From contig JBANAY010000003.1 in the NCBI GenBank assembly GCA_037952775.1, forward strand, positions 27,404,001 to 27,468,000: a stretch of 64,000 bases of DNA, in the 5' to 3' direction. Each line of letters starts with the position of its first letter. The first letter of the stretch is position 1. Shown here in pieces: positions 11,073-24,436 of this stretch. The notes under the pieces were generated by a model. The model did no database searches and was not told the DNA's origin. It saw only the letters and a program-made list of their open reading frames with translations. Both the position numbers and the translations under genes were made by a program. Source of the DNA: Clonostachys chloroleuca (lineage: Eukaryota; Ascomycota; Sordariomycetes; Hypocreales; Bionectriaceae).

Positions 11073-14000
11073 TCAAGAGGCATTCTTTGCTTGCATCTTC
11101 ATAGCAATCTTTGCTCCGAAAGCAACAAAATTTATCTCTCCCAGGATTTCAAATACAGAAACTTCAACGCCAAACAGCTTCGTTATCCAGTTGCGTAAAT
11201 GGATTGCCGATAGAGAGTCGATGCCGTATTTGCACATCGTCTCTTGAGGGTTGATATTCTCATCAGGGGTGCAAATAATTGCAGCAACTTGCTGGACAAG
11301 CGCATCGCTCACTACTCCTGCCGCCTCCTCATGCGTTTTGGTCTCTGCAAGCCGCGAGACAGTGTCTCGTGCACGCTTCCTTCGACTTCCGGTCTCTTCC
11401 CTTTCGTCAATACTCTTCTGTGCAGATGGAAGGAAATGCATGTGCCCCCACAAAGGCTGCGTCATAGTGTGAGGGACTTCGGCGCTTGCTTTGAAGTAAG
11501 CTGGCGGTTGGATACCAAAGATCGGCTGGCAGGTGTCTGCGTCCTGTAATAGTCGCGTATTATTGTGATCACAGTAAATATCTAACAAGGAACAGACTTG
11601 CTTCATGGTCATCATATACAGTTTTGGATCCGTGGAAATGACATCCATACGTTGTTGATGCTCTGTCAGATAGCCTGAGTCTAGGATACCTCCCAGGTTG
11701 AGCGAAACACCGTGCTGGCCTTGGGAAATGCGGTATCGTGCTAGTGCTTCTTGATAAGTATTTCCGGTATTGTATCCAGAAAGGGATTCATAACCAAGCC
11801 AGCCCATGGCAGACGAGGTCATTAGGAAGAAATCGAGCCCGTCTGGAAGCTCAGCATGGAGATTCCATGCTGCGGCGGCCTTGGGGTCGACAGAAGACTT
11901 CCACTCCTGGAACGTCATCTTCTCAAAGATTGCCTCCTATTGTCTATAAGTTTTAATTCATAAATTAACGGCTAAAGTAGTACTTACAGCCATGACCACA
12001 GCCGCCAAGATGCAGCCCTTGACGGCGGGCATTTTTACCGAGCAAATGTCTAGAACGGATCTGAGCTCCGTACGATTCGTCACATCACAGCAGAGAGCTT
12101 CAATTTGGCACCCATTACCACGAAGGTCATTCAAAAGTTTCAGGGTTTCGGGGGTCTTTGGACCAGAACGGGAGAGCATGATGAGATGACGAGCCCCGCG
12201 AGTCACCATCCAGCTGGCAGTCGCACGCCCGATACCACCAAAGGCGCCGGCAATGATATAAGTGGCGTGAGGGTCTAGTTCAACAGCTGACCGAGGCTTC
12301 TTCGAGATCTAGATTCATCGTTAGCTCAGATGCGGTGCAAAGGTTGGACTAGAAAACTTACATTAATTCTATCGGATTCTTCGAAGCTTATAACAACATC
12401 TCGATGGGGCTCTCTACGTAGCTGCTTGAAGGCTTTAGGCAGTTCTGTACCTCCGAAGACCGCAACTGTTTCTCTCCTACTTTCAACCAAGCTCATCGAT
12501 AGTTCCGCCACTTCTTGAAGGTTCTCCGGTCGAACCTGAATATCGGCATGGTCGACCACCGCCAAAGACCCGCCAGAAGGAATAAAGCCGAGCATTTGTG
12601 AAGTTTTAGCGGTAACTTCTCTTCGAAGAATGATACATTTCCCTCCTGGTTTCATGCAACCCGACAGTAGTCGCGGCATCGTGGCCTCATCCACAGAGAA
12701 GACAACGTCAAACTTTGTTTTCCATTGTGACGCAATCATGGGCTCGGTTTTCAACCAGTCCGTTGGCACAATCCTATCATCTTGAATCCCTAGCTTCGAG
12801 GAGATCCAGACCGCCTCCTGCTCGTCTGCAGCTGTCGTCCAGATATCGTAAGCTCGTCTCGAAAGAACGGCGAGGATACCTTGACTGATCCCCCCAATTG
12901 TGCCATGAAGAAGAATAGATCCACTGGATCCTAGAGCGCCTGTCTCGACGAGTGAATGGTAAGCCTCAATGGTAGGCGGGATAGCCCAGCATGCCTCCGG
13001 GAATGACTGACTTGCTGGTAGACCCACAAGTTTGGTCGAGGAAACTTGAATATGAGAGCGGAGAGACCCCGAGCAGACAGCAAAGACATGATCGCCCACG
13101 CTGAAGCTGGCTTTTGGACCAACGCTTGACACAACTCCTGAGCAATAGCGACCGAAATGAGCATCTTCATCGCACCCCAAGGCATAGGCGGCGTCTGTGG
13201 ACTGGAGGGTCACTGCTCTAACAACAACCTCCACCTGATCCTCCTTCAAGACCGGTTGCAGCGGTTCTGGAATTTGGAAGAATAACGGGATATGTTCCGT
13301 GTCAGATTGTATCCCCAACACCTCAAACCGGACATCTGGGCTCCAAGCTGTAGTTCGAGTCTGATAGGACAACACCTGCGTGGCCATCATTTTGCTGACG
13401 AACTGAGCCTCTACGAGTCTCTGTGTATACAGAACACCGTCTATCTCGAAATAGTCCTGCTCATATGGTTGAGACATGGCTCTTGAGCCCATTTCAGTGA
13501 CAATTTGCATCAGATATGCCACCTTGTCCGTCTGGGGATTTCCCAAGTCAAGACCAAGGGTGACTAGGTGAAGATGATAGTTTTCTAGTCTCAGAGTCCG
13601 GGATAATCCATCAATGAGGCCAGAACTAGGATGGGCGTTTTTGCCTCCGGCACTGGATACCCAAAGGAGATGGTAAGAGCTTCGAACGAGGCCTTGCACC
13701 GAAACCCATTGTGTCTCGTCTAATGACTCTAAGAATGGCAGACCATAGTCAGGAAGAAATAGAATCAGCTCAGACTCGCTTGAATTTCTTGATGCAGCCT
13801 CGGTAATGTTCATGATAGTTGGTGAAGACCCGAATAAAGATTGCAGAGGAGTTTTGAGCGTATCAGCTAGCGCTTGCTGCTGTTTAGAAGTCTCATCGAT
13901 AACAATCACGGATCGTTTAAGACTCTGGAGTTTGGAGGCAGCGGTTGTTTTTGCTTCGAGCTCCACCGCTGTCGCCACGATCCATCCGTGACGATGGGCC

Positions 14001-17000
14001 TGGTTCCCCTCGACATCCCGGAAGACCATTTCAGCGCCCGAGTAGCCACATTGTTTGAGCATTTTATCCCACGTCTCAACATCTATGTTGGGTGAAAGCG
14101 TTCGGCCATCATTAATTCCCGCCCACCAGCCAGGGAACAAGCCAAACACGAAACCCAGAGTCCAGCCGGAGGGCTCAAATGATTCCTGAATGATTAACTT
14201 TCCGTCAGTTTTCAGTGCCTTTCGCACGTTTCGTAGCGTCTGGAGTAGATTTTTGGTAATGTGGAGAGTGCTGATAGCCAGTACAACATCGTATGAACCC
14301 TTTTCAAAGCCTTGGTCCATGAAATCTTGCTCAATGTCAAGAGTTTGGAACGTCATCTGTGATTCGAAGCGCTCGAACTCCCGCCGAGCAGTGTCCATGA
14401 AAGCTGGGGAGATGTCGGTAAAGTCATAGCGGTTGCAGCGAAGGAGTGTTGCTGGTCTCGACCCATCACGTGTCGCTGATAGACCCTTTATGATGGTTCG
14501 AGCACCTGAACCTGTTCCGCCACCTACTTCGAGGATATTCATTCCAGGGTTCTGGTGAGCAAGCAAGTCAATATATGAGGAAGCCATTTGGGCAGATCTA
14601 TAATTTGCCACTTCCTCATAGTACTGCTTAAAGTGATCTGTTTCCAGAATCATTTCGAGCGGGCTATTTCCCCCTTTGAACATGTCCACGAGATTCAGAG
14701 CAATCTCTGCGTAAAGTCTCTCCCAGTGGCTCTTGCTTCGAACTCGTTCACAGACAGTCTCGAGTGAATCGCCAGATTCTGCGCTCCCGACAGCGTATTT
14801 CTCATCCGCTTCACGTAGGTGCAAGTGATGCTCTGCCCAGGATGTGTAACATTTCATCCACTGCTCTTTACATTCATCAATATTCACCACGCTGAGTAGT
14901 GTCTTCAAAGCCTTAGAAATCATCAGTTCGATGCCGTTGAAGAATTGATTTGGATTTGCCGAAGCTGGATGCATCTTTTCCAGAAGGTTACAAATCTCCT
15001 CACTGCTTAGCTTGCTCAAAGCTGGCTTGCAGTCGACGTGCATGCACCAAGGCTCGGCTTCAGATAGTGCGCCAGAAGCTAACACATCACCGGAAACGTT
15101 TCTTAATTCAACCTCGTCGAACCAGAGCCTCAATTCTTCTGAGTCGCTCGTTTTGTCCAGGGCTGCACCCCGGCAAAAGAAACCACGGCTGGTTGTTTGT
15201 GTAACGGCCGCACAGGCTCCCACGTCTTCCCTCTCGAAACCGTTGAGCCCCTTGCTTGAAATCCAAAGGGATCCAATGTGGAAGGGAACACTGGTAGCCA
15301 ATGCTTTAGTTCCTCCAGCGGTCAGAGCAGTAAATACTAGGTGGAACACAGCATCTAATGAAACAGGATGGATGACGTGCTGTTCATCTGTTTCTCGGAA
15401 GAGGGCGATATCAGCAGAAGCTTCCTTTTTTTCAGGATTGCAGAGCTGCTTCTTTGCTGCCTGAAAGTGAGGACCGTACTCCAGCCCATGTTGCTTCAAC
15501 AGGCTGTACATGTGTGATGGATTGACGGCGTGAGTGCAGTTCGAGCGAATCAAAGCGAATGTCTCTGCGACCTGTTTCCTCCTAGCCAGTGTCTTTTTTC
15601 TGGTCCATTTATTGGGATCTTCCGAAGACTCAGTTGCAATACAACCGCTGCAATTGGTAACCCATTCGTTATTACCAACATGCGTAGAGATGGCAAAAGT
15701 GTACGTATCGCGACCTTCGATGGCTTTCATTGAAGTTCGCACTTCTGATTCTCCTTTACTGGCAGTTAAATCGATGGGCGCCCCAAATTCGACATCGCGT
15801 AAAATAAAGCCGCTGATCAAGTTGGGAAAATGAGCGATCTGCTTGACACCTTCGATAGCCATCGCCAACATCCCTGATGCCGGGTAAAGACATGTGCCAT
15901 TGATCACATGCTGCTCTGTCCACGGCATTTCGGTTGTCCGAATGCAGTGGTTCCATGTCGGTTGTTTAGGGTCCCAGTCCCTTGCCCTTACACCTAAGAG
16001 CTCCGAAGGAGCGTGTGTCCTGAGACGGTAGTTCTTGCTAAGACGGCCCTCGTGCCAGTAATGTTGAGAATGATCAAACGGGTACTCGGGCAAGTCAACC
16101 AGTAATGAGCTTGTCTCATCGGGGCCGTCAAGAAGCTCATTGGCTGCTCTTATATCGAGATTGAATCCCATGCTGTGCAAGTTGCCCAAAGCCTGAAGCA
16201 GGGTCTCGCGGGCCGAGGCATTCCGCTTGAGAAGTGAATCGTATCCAAATGAGTTCCCTCTCTCGACTATTTTTAACATGTCTCGAATAGGTCCCTGGAG
16301 TGCACCGTGCGGGCCGACCTCGACAAAGTAGTGTAGAGCTAAGGAAGCGCACATTTTCTCAATAGCGAGTGTGAATCGAACCGGCGAAACCATATTTAAA
16401 GCCCAGTATGACGGATCGAGAAGAGCCCTGCCAATGGCTCTCTCACCCGTGACAGTGGAAAACATGGGCACGCGCTCAAATTCCAGGTTCTCGTCCAAGG
16501 TTCCAATCATGGTCTTCAACTTTGTGGCTGCAGCCTCCATCTGCGTCGAGTGATAAGCGACGTTCACTCTCAGCTTTCGGGCAAACACTTCTTCTCCCAA
16601 CCGCGCCTTGAAAGCATCAATGAGGTGCTCCTCGCCGGCCAAGGTGACGTTTGCTGGACTGTTAATGCACGCTACCGTGATACCGAATGCATTTGTTCGG
16701 ATATCTTGCTCAAGGCTCCGCAGGGCGTGACGAGCATCGTCCTCAGATAGACCAACTGACATCATCGCACCCCGCGAACCACTGCCTAAAATATGGGAAG
16801 CCTCAGCTGCACAAATGCCTCTGAAATAAGCTAGCTTCCATGCCGATTCCGCAGAAATGTAGCCACCAGAGTATGCTGCCGCGATCTCACCTGAGGAGTG
16901 TCCCACTGTAGCAGCTGGTCGGATGCCGAATTTGCGGACCAGGTTCACTAAGGCTATCTGAACCACGGTCGTTAGCGCCTGGCTAAGCTCTGTATTGTCG

Positions 17001-19268
17001 ATACTGGAAGATTCTTCAGTCCTCATAAGTTCCTCCGTAACAGACCAATTGCAGCCTAGGCTTCTGAGGAACTTTCCAGCATTAGAGAGTTCTAGTCTGT
17101 ATGGTGCATAACGCATGAGCTCTCTGCCCATTGCGAACCATTGTGCACCCTGCCCTGTGAAGATGAAAGCTGTTTTCAGAGATTCAGTTGATGCCTGCCG
17201 TGGGATGGATAGTCTGTGGCTGAGGTCTTGGAGGTCTTCCGGTGATCGGAGTAAGGCGAAGGCTCTCCAGGAGAGCTTGCTGCGATGGCTGTCCAACGTG
17301 TATGCTAAGTTGCGCATAAATGACTCGTCTTTGCTTATACCGGAGATATTTGCGGATATGTGAGCTTGAAAGGAGTCGGCGATTCTCATTAGGCCATCCT
17401 TATCTGCAGAGGAAAAGACGTATAGGCGCAACAGCTTGTCTCCGTCAAGTGCCTGGTTTCCGTTGACAGTTGGGTGTACCGCACTTGAGATAGTACACGA
17501 TGGATTTATCGTCGTACAATGTTTCCCTGCCAGGCCCCTCAGGCGAAGATAATTATAGGCATCGTCTAGGACCACATGCGAGTTGGCACCTCCATAGCCA
17601 AAAGAATTGACAGATGCTCTCCTCAAGCCAGGTGTCGGCCATACGACGCTTTCTGAAGGGAACTACCAACAAAATTAATTCTTAGTCTAACTAGATAGAT
17701 TGGGACTATACTTACGCTAAGTCTGAGGTGATCTGAATCTATCTGATGATTCAACTTCTCGAAGTTGGCATTTGGCGGGATAATACCTTTCTCAAGCACT
17801 AGGATGGCCTTGATCAGGCCGGCCAAACCGCTTGCCCCTTCAAGATGTCCAATATTTGATTTTACCGCTCCACTGAGAGAAATACAATTAGCATCCTGTA
17901 CGTGTTTCAAGACACAAAACCAACTTACATGTAAGTTCGGTCTGATGATGATCGATAGGCTCTGAAAGCCGACCCTATCGCCTTGGCCTCGGTCGGGTCT
18001 CCTATCGCAGTACCCGTACCGTGAGCCTCGACATATCGAGTGTGAGCCATGGAGAGACCCTCTCTCCTATATGTCTCTATAATGAGCTCTTCTTGGGCCT
18101 TACTGCTAGGTTGCGTAATTCCCGGCGTGCGGCCATCCTCGTTAGAACAAGATGAGCGGATGACAGCTCGGATCGTGTTTCCGTCACGTATGGCATCTGA
18201 AAGTCTCTTAAGAACTACGACAGCAATACCTTCTCCTCGAGCATAGCCATTTCCCCGATGGTCGAAAGAGTAACACCTTCCGTCTGGTGATAGGAATGAT
18301 GCATTTGTAAGGGCGGTGAAAACTTCGGGCGCGAATGTTAAATTGCTGCCAGTAACAAGACTCTATACTTTCCTCAGCACTTGACCAACAGAAGAAGATA
18401 AAACGAGGATTTAAGTTACCATGCTGCTGCTTCCTGAGCGCAGTGACTGACACGCCACATCTAGAGCCATCATCGAACTTGAGCACGCCGAATCCATTGT
18501 GATGCTAGGCCCGCGGAAGTTGAAGAACCAGCTGATGCGGTTGGAAAGCATGCTCAGGCCGATGCCTGTCGCGCCATAAGTAGGAAGGCTCTCAGAGTCG
18601 CGATAAAGCTGCAGAGTGTAGTCTGAGCCGAAGCATCCTGTGAACACCGAAGTAGAAGTGCCGGATACGGAGTCCATTGGCATGCCAGCTATCAATACAA
18701 CGGTCAATATTCGCACCAATAATATCTTCATCAACTTGTGACAGACTTACCATTTTCTAATGCTCTGAATGCCGTCTCTAAAAGCCACCGCTGCATCGGA
18801 TCTACCGACGCAGCTTCTGCAGGGGACAATGAGAAGAATCCGGCGTCAAAAGCCGATAAGTCTTCTCGAATGAAATAACCACCTTTCACAGGGACCTAAA
18901 TTTCCATCAGTAAGTGGCCCCTCCCAACAGTATACAGGTGGGATCTCAAGGCGCACAGTATTCATCGTTTTTTTCCTCTGGTAGAATCCGTCTATATTCA
19001 GCCTGTTCGCGGGGAATGGAGTCGAAGCACAGCGTTTCTTGAGCAGCATCTCCCAGAAGGCACCCGAAGAGGTCGCCTCTTGCGGAAACTTGATTGAGAA
19101 GCCGCATACTGCGATGGGATCTGTGCGGTCACCGTCCAATTCCGACGACGGGTCGTGATGAGACCCATTGCCGTTAACCGAAACTGGCATTGCGGGAACC
19201 TCTCCGAATACATTCCCATTCAGAGGTGGGCTACTATCGCCTGACGCCTCCATGAAAGGGGCCATCAT
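11073..19268 (-). CDS. Highly reducing type I polyketide synthase (KS-AT-DH-MT-ER-KR-ACP)
   Basis: Eight exons: 19268..18957, 18895..18751, 18688..18420, 18362..17929, 17872..17716, 17662..12362, 12308..11988 and 11936..11073. All phases agree and give about 2600 aa, normal for the class. KS (about 40-465) has active-site DSACSSS, EAHGTGT and NIGHLEG. AT (about 605-915) has GQGAQ and GHSSGE. DH (about 985-1280) has [13 protein letters not shown] and a later [11 protein letters not shown]-methyltransferase (about 1430-1620) has [13 protein letters not shown] (about 1860-2170) is recognisable, but its NADPH loop reads [12 protein letters not shown] instead of the usual GGVGQA-type motif. KR (about 2225-2410) has GAFGGIGRA and a YNTGN tyrosine. 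ACP (about 2510-2585) has GIDSLSA with the phosphopantetheine Ser. There is no thioesterase or reductase release domain. It builds a methylated, at least partly reduced polyketide chain in the cytosol. The first intron's donor is ambiguous (GTGCGC at 18956 or GTATAC at 18935; both keep frame). Confidence 0.93.
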
Positions 19269-21557
19269 ATAAATGTACGTAGCGTAACACCAAGAGGGTA
19301 AAGTATAAGATGATGTTGCGATTACGACAAATCATAGGATCGATGAGGGGAGTATATAGACTACTATTTCCATTAATGAATTGACTACGGTGACGTTTGA
19401 CGTGTCCCGTGGAAATATTCAGTGTCAGGCAGGCACCAACTCTATGCACATGGTATGAAAATAGCCAAATGATCCGAGGCAAACATGGCTTGGCTTGTGT
19501 AAGGCGAAGCTGAGTCAAGCCGGGCTTCATGCGCTGTAGTTGGCAGGCAAGCCCCCGGCAAAAGATCTACGGAAGTCGCACAGGTGAAAGAGGGGGGTGT
19601 ATCATGGCATTTGCCGCCGACTATCATTGTCTAGTCCTGTAAGGGCACCTGGCGTTCTCTTCCCACGGGCTGCTAGTGTTGTGGCGACAGATATCAACTA
19701 CCACGAAACAGTCAACGATGAGCTTGCCCATTAATCCATTAAGCTGGTCAACCCCATGCTAACCCCGAACCAACCGAGCTACCTGATCAGGAATTTGTGG
19801 GCTGTGATCTGCCGCTGCCAACACCACATTTGACCCATCAAAGAGTCCAACAGGCGCACTACAGTGTCAAGAAACTCTTTGACACATTGTGGGCTCTGAT
19901 GTGACACCCCCTCTGTCTTCCTCTGCGCCGCCCGGTATTAATCCGAATTATCGCAAGTACCTACATGCATACATGCACAGGCCAGGCACAGGCCTTCTCT
20001 TGCTCCTTGCATAGGTTAGGTTGCCGCCCCCAAAGTTCCAGAGCTGCCAATTGGATGCAAACGCTTAACATGGAGAGCGCTGCTCCAAATGTATAGCAGT
20101 TCTGCATTAAGACCAACTGTAAGTACCTACCATCCAACATCTGCAGCCAGGCGTCGTTGGTAAGCTTGTTCTAAGCTACGTCAATGCTCAGTTGCACTGC
20201 CTCTTCTCAACAGGGCCAAGTGATGATCAAGCCATATCGAGATGTGTCTAGAGCGCGAATGTAACGGTCCGCTGCACACTGTTCACAAATTTCTCGATGA
20301 ATTTCATAGGTCCAGACAGGTTACCTATGACTTCATACTAAGGTAGTGTAATTTCGAACAGTTGGATGAGAGCATGTGTCCAGTGGTTCCCGCTGCCATT
20401 CTCTGCAGGTACTCCCAGTGATCCAGTTACAAGACCTTTGTAAGCTCGAGCGCCGTTGTTTATGACAAAAATGGAATATTACTTCCCCTCCCGTCACGGA
20501 ACCAACATCGAAGTTTGTGCGAAGTCTTGTGAAAGCGCACCTGACCAAAGCCCCATTGTGTATTTGAGCCATGCCATTGCAGCCTCGTAATCTTAGCGCC
20601 GGACCCAGTCTTCCCACTCTTCGAGCCAAGCCAATGGATATTACGCCGAGTTCCTCAACGCCAGTCTGGGTGTCTACCGAGTTTTGACTCGTCTGCATTG
20701 CGCGGCAATCCTACTCCAACGAATCATTGGGTCAGAGAATGAAAAAGTAGTAAGCTAGTACTCCGGAGTTCGAACAACATCCGTTAGGGCTGTTGGTTAC
20801 AGTGGGATTCTAATCCTGGCTTCGGGTCGCGCCGTACTCCACTGATCACTCACTGGCAAGAATTCGTGGCATATTGCCTAGTTCGTAAGTCCCTACGGAC
20901 ATGTCTCCCCGATGCCACATTGTAGTACTGTTGCAGGCCGCATTGCCATCCTACCATCCATCACACATGTACTCTGTAGCCGCCTAGTTTATCGAGACAA
21001 GAGCGAGGAGCCAAAGATTTCCAACTGCCCATTGGTTCGGCACTTACTCTTACCTACCCCAAGGCCGTCCTATGACCGAGGATCACGCTGGTCAATCACC
21101 CATATAAATCTCGCACGCAGAATAAGCCAACTCTAGCTTGGCTTTTTGTTACATGGGAAACCCTGTCTAGTGCTGATCACTCCGCATCGCCTGATGCTCA
21201 GGGATGTTACTAGGCTCCCGCCCAGGTGTGCAGTCACAGCCCTGTCGATGGCCGCCTCCGATAACATATGGTGAAAGGTGCATATGCACCTCATGAACTC
21301 ACACCAAAAATAAACGCAATAAATGTGATCATTTGGGATCTGGCGTTCTACAAAAGTTCTGCGCAACGCAGATAGAAGGGGCCATCCTGGCAGTGAGGCC
21401 GGTTTCTCAGGACCGCCTCTTTAAGTTCCAAAGATTCTCTGGATTCGCGTTAATTGGCTGTCACTCATCTTGTCATTCAACCCTTGACTTCGAGCTCTTG
21501 TTCTTCCCCAACTACCGACCAATACTCTTGAGTGCTAGGCACGTTACTTATCTTTTT
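19269..21557. other. Long intergenic region; PKS promoter and upstream of a 7TM gene
   Basis: About 2.3 kb with no recognised gene. It should hold the PKS promoter (minus strand, just above 19268) and the promoter of the 7TM gene. A CCATATAAAT box at 21099-21108 is too far from the 7TM start to assign. Minus-strand open frame 20333-20698 has no recognised family. Confidence 0.45.
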
Positions 21558-22996
21558 ATGCAAACGATGGATGACATCCAGAACAAGCCCGGTTATCACG
21601 ACAACCGCGGGCAGGCTTTCCAAGCCTACGTCGTGACACTCTTTGTCATGGCGGCCCTAGCCACAATCCTGAGATTCTGGTCTCGTAGTCTCCATAGCTC
21701 ACAAGGCAAGCATGGACATCGATTTTGGTGGGATGATTGGATGGCACTGGCATCGTTGGTATGAATTCTCACAGCCTTGATTCCCTTCACCTTGAGAAAG
21801 ATCACTAACAGTCTCGGCGATTAGTGCGCCCTCACAGCCCAGACAATGATCATTGTAGCATTAGTCTCCAATGGTCTTGGCCGCCACCTCTGGGCACTCG
21901 ACGGTACCCAGATCACCACCATTCTCAAGCTTCTCTATGCAGTGTACTACGTATACGATCTATGCCTCACCCTCACCAGGGCGTGTGCCTTGTTCTTCTT
22001 CACCCGTATCTTCCCCAGTTACGGTAAGTGGGATTGGTTCAGTATTTGCGTCTGGGTCACTCACGGCTTGAATATTGGCTGGTTTGTCGGGATCGTCATC
22101 GGCACAATCGTGAGATGCCATCCCATCGCAAAGAACTGGATTCCCACGCTTGATGGCTACTGCGGTCCAAACAACTCCTTCTACGTGGGCAGCGCTGTTC
22201 CCAGCGTGAGCATAGACCTCATCATCCTTATTCTGCCATTGCCCAAGGTATGGGCTCTCCACACCAGTGCTGCGAAGAAAATTGGTATTTGCGTCGTTTT
22301 CGCCCTTGGATACGGGTATGTCAAACCGTTGGCGGTAGATTCAAACCGAGCTTTCTTTTCCGATACTAACCTACCATCCAGGGTCATCGTTGCCTCTCTA
22401 GGCCGTCTAGTTACCGTCTTCACGGAGGCTGATGCCCTAAACAACGATATCACTAGTAGGTCAAGACTATTTACCTCCCTGTGACGTGTTTTGAACACGC
22501 CAAAAAGAATAAACACAAAGCTAATTATGTGGCACTAGACGAGGGCATGAATGTCTTCTTCTGGACATGTGCCGAGGGCCCCATCAGCGTTCTATGCATG
22601 AACCTCCCCGCCATGCTTCGTCTTTCCAATCACCTCGGCACCGCCTACTTCTCCCCGCTAGCCAGCAAGGTACAGTCCCTCCTCTCTCGGTCTGGCAACA
22701 ACTCGACCCTACGTAGCCGGTCAGGAAATTTCGCGCAAAGCAAGGACGGGTCCCACTTCCGCTCGAGAGAAGACCACCAGGCCAGCCAACTAGACAATCC
22801 TTCGACAGGCGATCTAGAGTATGGACACCGCTCCTCGGGTGATAGCAAGAAGAACATGCTCGCCATGGAGAGGTTGGACCAGCCACAGTACTCCACTCAT
22901 GTCAGGAGCAACGTAACCGACGCTATCGAAGGCTTTTCACATCTACCAACCGACTCCATTAGAGTAGATAATTCTATCCGGATTGAACGTCGATGA
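21558..22996 (+). CDS. Fungal rhodopsin-like (Pth11-type) 7TM membrane protein
   Basis: Exons 21558..21758, 21825..22315, 22382..22455 and 22521..22996 give 413 aa. All introns are 65-66 nt and in phase; one carries ACTAAC. Residues 1-25 are hydrophilic; then come seven hydrophobic helices up to about residue 290, including YVVTLFVMAALATILRFWSR, MIIVALVSNGLG, IGWFVGIVIGTIVRC and SVSIDLIILILPLPKVW, ending with VFFWTCAEGPISVLCMNLP. The motif DDWMALASL after helix 1 and LPLPKVWAL are typical of the fungal rhodopsin-domain family of integral membrane proteins (SAT5/Pth11-like). The last about 120 residues are a Ser-rich cytosolic tail. Family members are often found beside secondary-metabolite genes; ligand and role are unknown. 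No CFEM domain precedes it, unlike the gene at 31.6 kb. Confidence 0.85.
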
Positions 22997-23784
22997 GCAA
23001 CCCTGAGTGGGAAACGAAGCATCAAGCAAAGGAAGGGGATCAGTTGGGCACAAGGGGGGCATGATTGTGTACTACCTGTTTAGGGATTTAGGGCGCATTT
23101 AGCGTATGTCTATCTCTCAATTGGTTGATTAAGTTGCTTCACTTCCGTTGTCAAAGGCGGACAAACAACCAAGGCGGTTAAAAGCTCGGCGCCAGGACCT
23201 CACTGTGCTTGGGCAATACATGGGGGATGAACTTGTTGGTGCTGGGTGTTTTTAGTGTGCTGCCAAGGAGCTATCATAGTCAATTCGAAATACCGTGCTA
23301 TAATTCTTTCTACATTCATTCAAGATCTGCGCTGTGCAGGTGGGCGTCGTCACTCAAAGCCCTCCGCCGGCTTACGTCAAATTAGGTTACATCTAGGTAT
23401 CTGCTAAAACATAGAGATAGCGCCAACATCATTACACCAAGGAAGGATAAAAGGCCGAGGGAACGCAAGGATGGTGGTGTTGCGATATGTAGGAGGTATG
23501 GGCATCCCATTGGCCATAGGCAGGTCATATGCTGCATAACGGATGGACTTTGCAGGCTACAGATATTCATGCTCAGACAGTGTGCGTCAACACGCCTCTC
23601 AATGGGTCGATATTCATGCGGGCGGGCTTCGGCATGGATTTACATAATTCTATACCTATCACCATGTGAATATCATTTGTTGATCCGAGATATCACACCT
23701 TAGAAGCAAAAAGAAAGACAAAGAAACCACTCAAGCAAGAAACTCGTATGATATCAAACGGGAAGAATGCTACTACATGCTTCC
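22997..23784. other. Intergenic, nothing recognised
   Basis: About 790 nt between the 3' ends of two convergent genes. Only short open frames without family features. Confidence 0.5.
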
Positions 23785-24436
23785 TCAGGCCTCCGCTGAC
23801 CAGTCACGGAAATCGCCGTTCACCTGCTCCAGCAGCGAAACCCAACGATACGCCCCTACGAAGTGGATAAGCCCCACGATCTCCAGTCGGTCCAGCTTTG
23901 AGCTAAACTCAGCCCATGTCTCGTCGTCCATGCGGCCCGTCTGGTTCGTGAGGACGATGCCCAGGCGGTACGCTGCCCGCTCAGATTCGGATAGGCCGTT
24001 GGGCATCTTGCCTCTGATGGCGTCCTCGAACTGCTCCTCCGTGAGGCCCACTTTCTTAGCGATGGGCCGGTGGCTGTAGACGATGAAGGGTGCGTCGATT
24101 ATGGAACACATGGCCAGGATGGCGAGTTCACGGTTGCGGCTATTAGGGCCTCCAGGCCCATACGATAGCTTTCCGATGGCGAAGAACTCGTGGCAGACTT
24201 CTGGTGTGTAGCTTTTCAACATGAATTCGTCAATTCTCTGTATGAATGATCATTCTTTTCAACTGCCAATAGCAACCGTACCTGAAAGGGGCGTAGCACG
24301 CAACGGGTGTCTTGCCGTCTGCCTCAACGTACTTGAACGGAGGAGGGCCATTGTGCATGGTTCTCAAGGCCTCTACAACCGACTCAGAGGCGGCTTTGAC
24401 CTTGGCATTCTCCGGTGGGAATCGCTGATCAGGCAT
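23785..24436 (-). CDS. Carboxymuconolactone decarboxylase / AhpD-like protein
   Basis: Exons 24436..24282 and 24235..23785 with a 46-nt intron whose acceptor (CAGAG) was chosen to keep frame, giving 201 aa. Start is the ATG at 24436 (MPDQRF); a farther upstream in-frame ATG at 24508 is possible but its extension looks non-coding. The fold shows as VACYAPFRIDEF, then RNRELAILAMCSIIDAPFIVYSHRPIA split over one helix pair, KKVGLTEEQFEDAI, and a C-terminal EIVGLIHFVGAYRWVSLL. The redox CxxC and His of true AhpD are replaced by SIID-type residues, as in many fungal members, so peroxidase activity is doubtful; decarboxylase or isomerase-like roles are possible. No signal peptide is visible, so it is probably cytosolic. 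Confidence 0.8.

Noticed and set aside
20333..20698. 121-codon minus-strand open frame upstream of the PKS
   Set aside because: No family resemblance; Arg/Ser/Cys-rich composition looks like chance in GC-mixed DNA.
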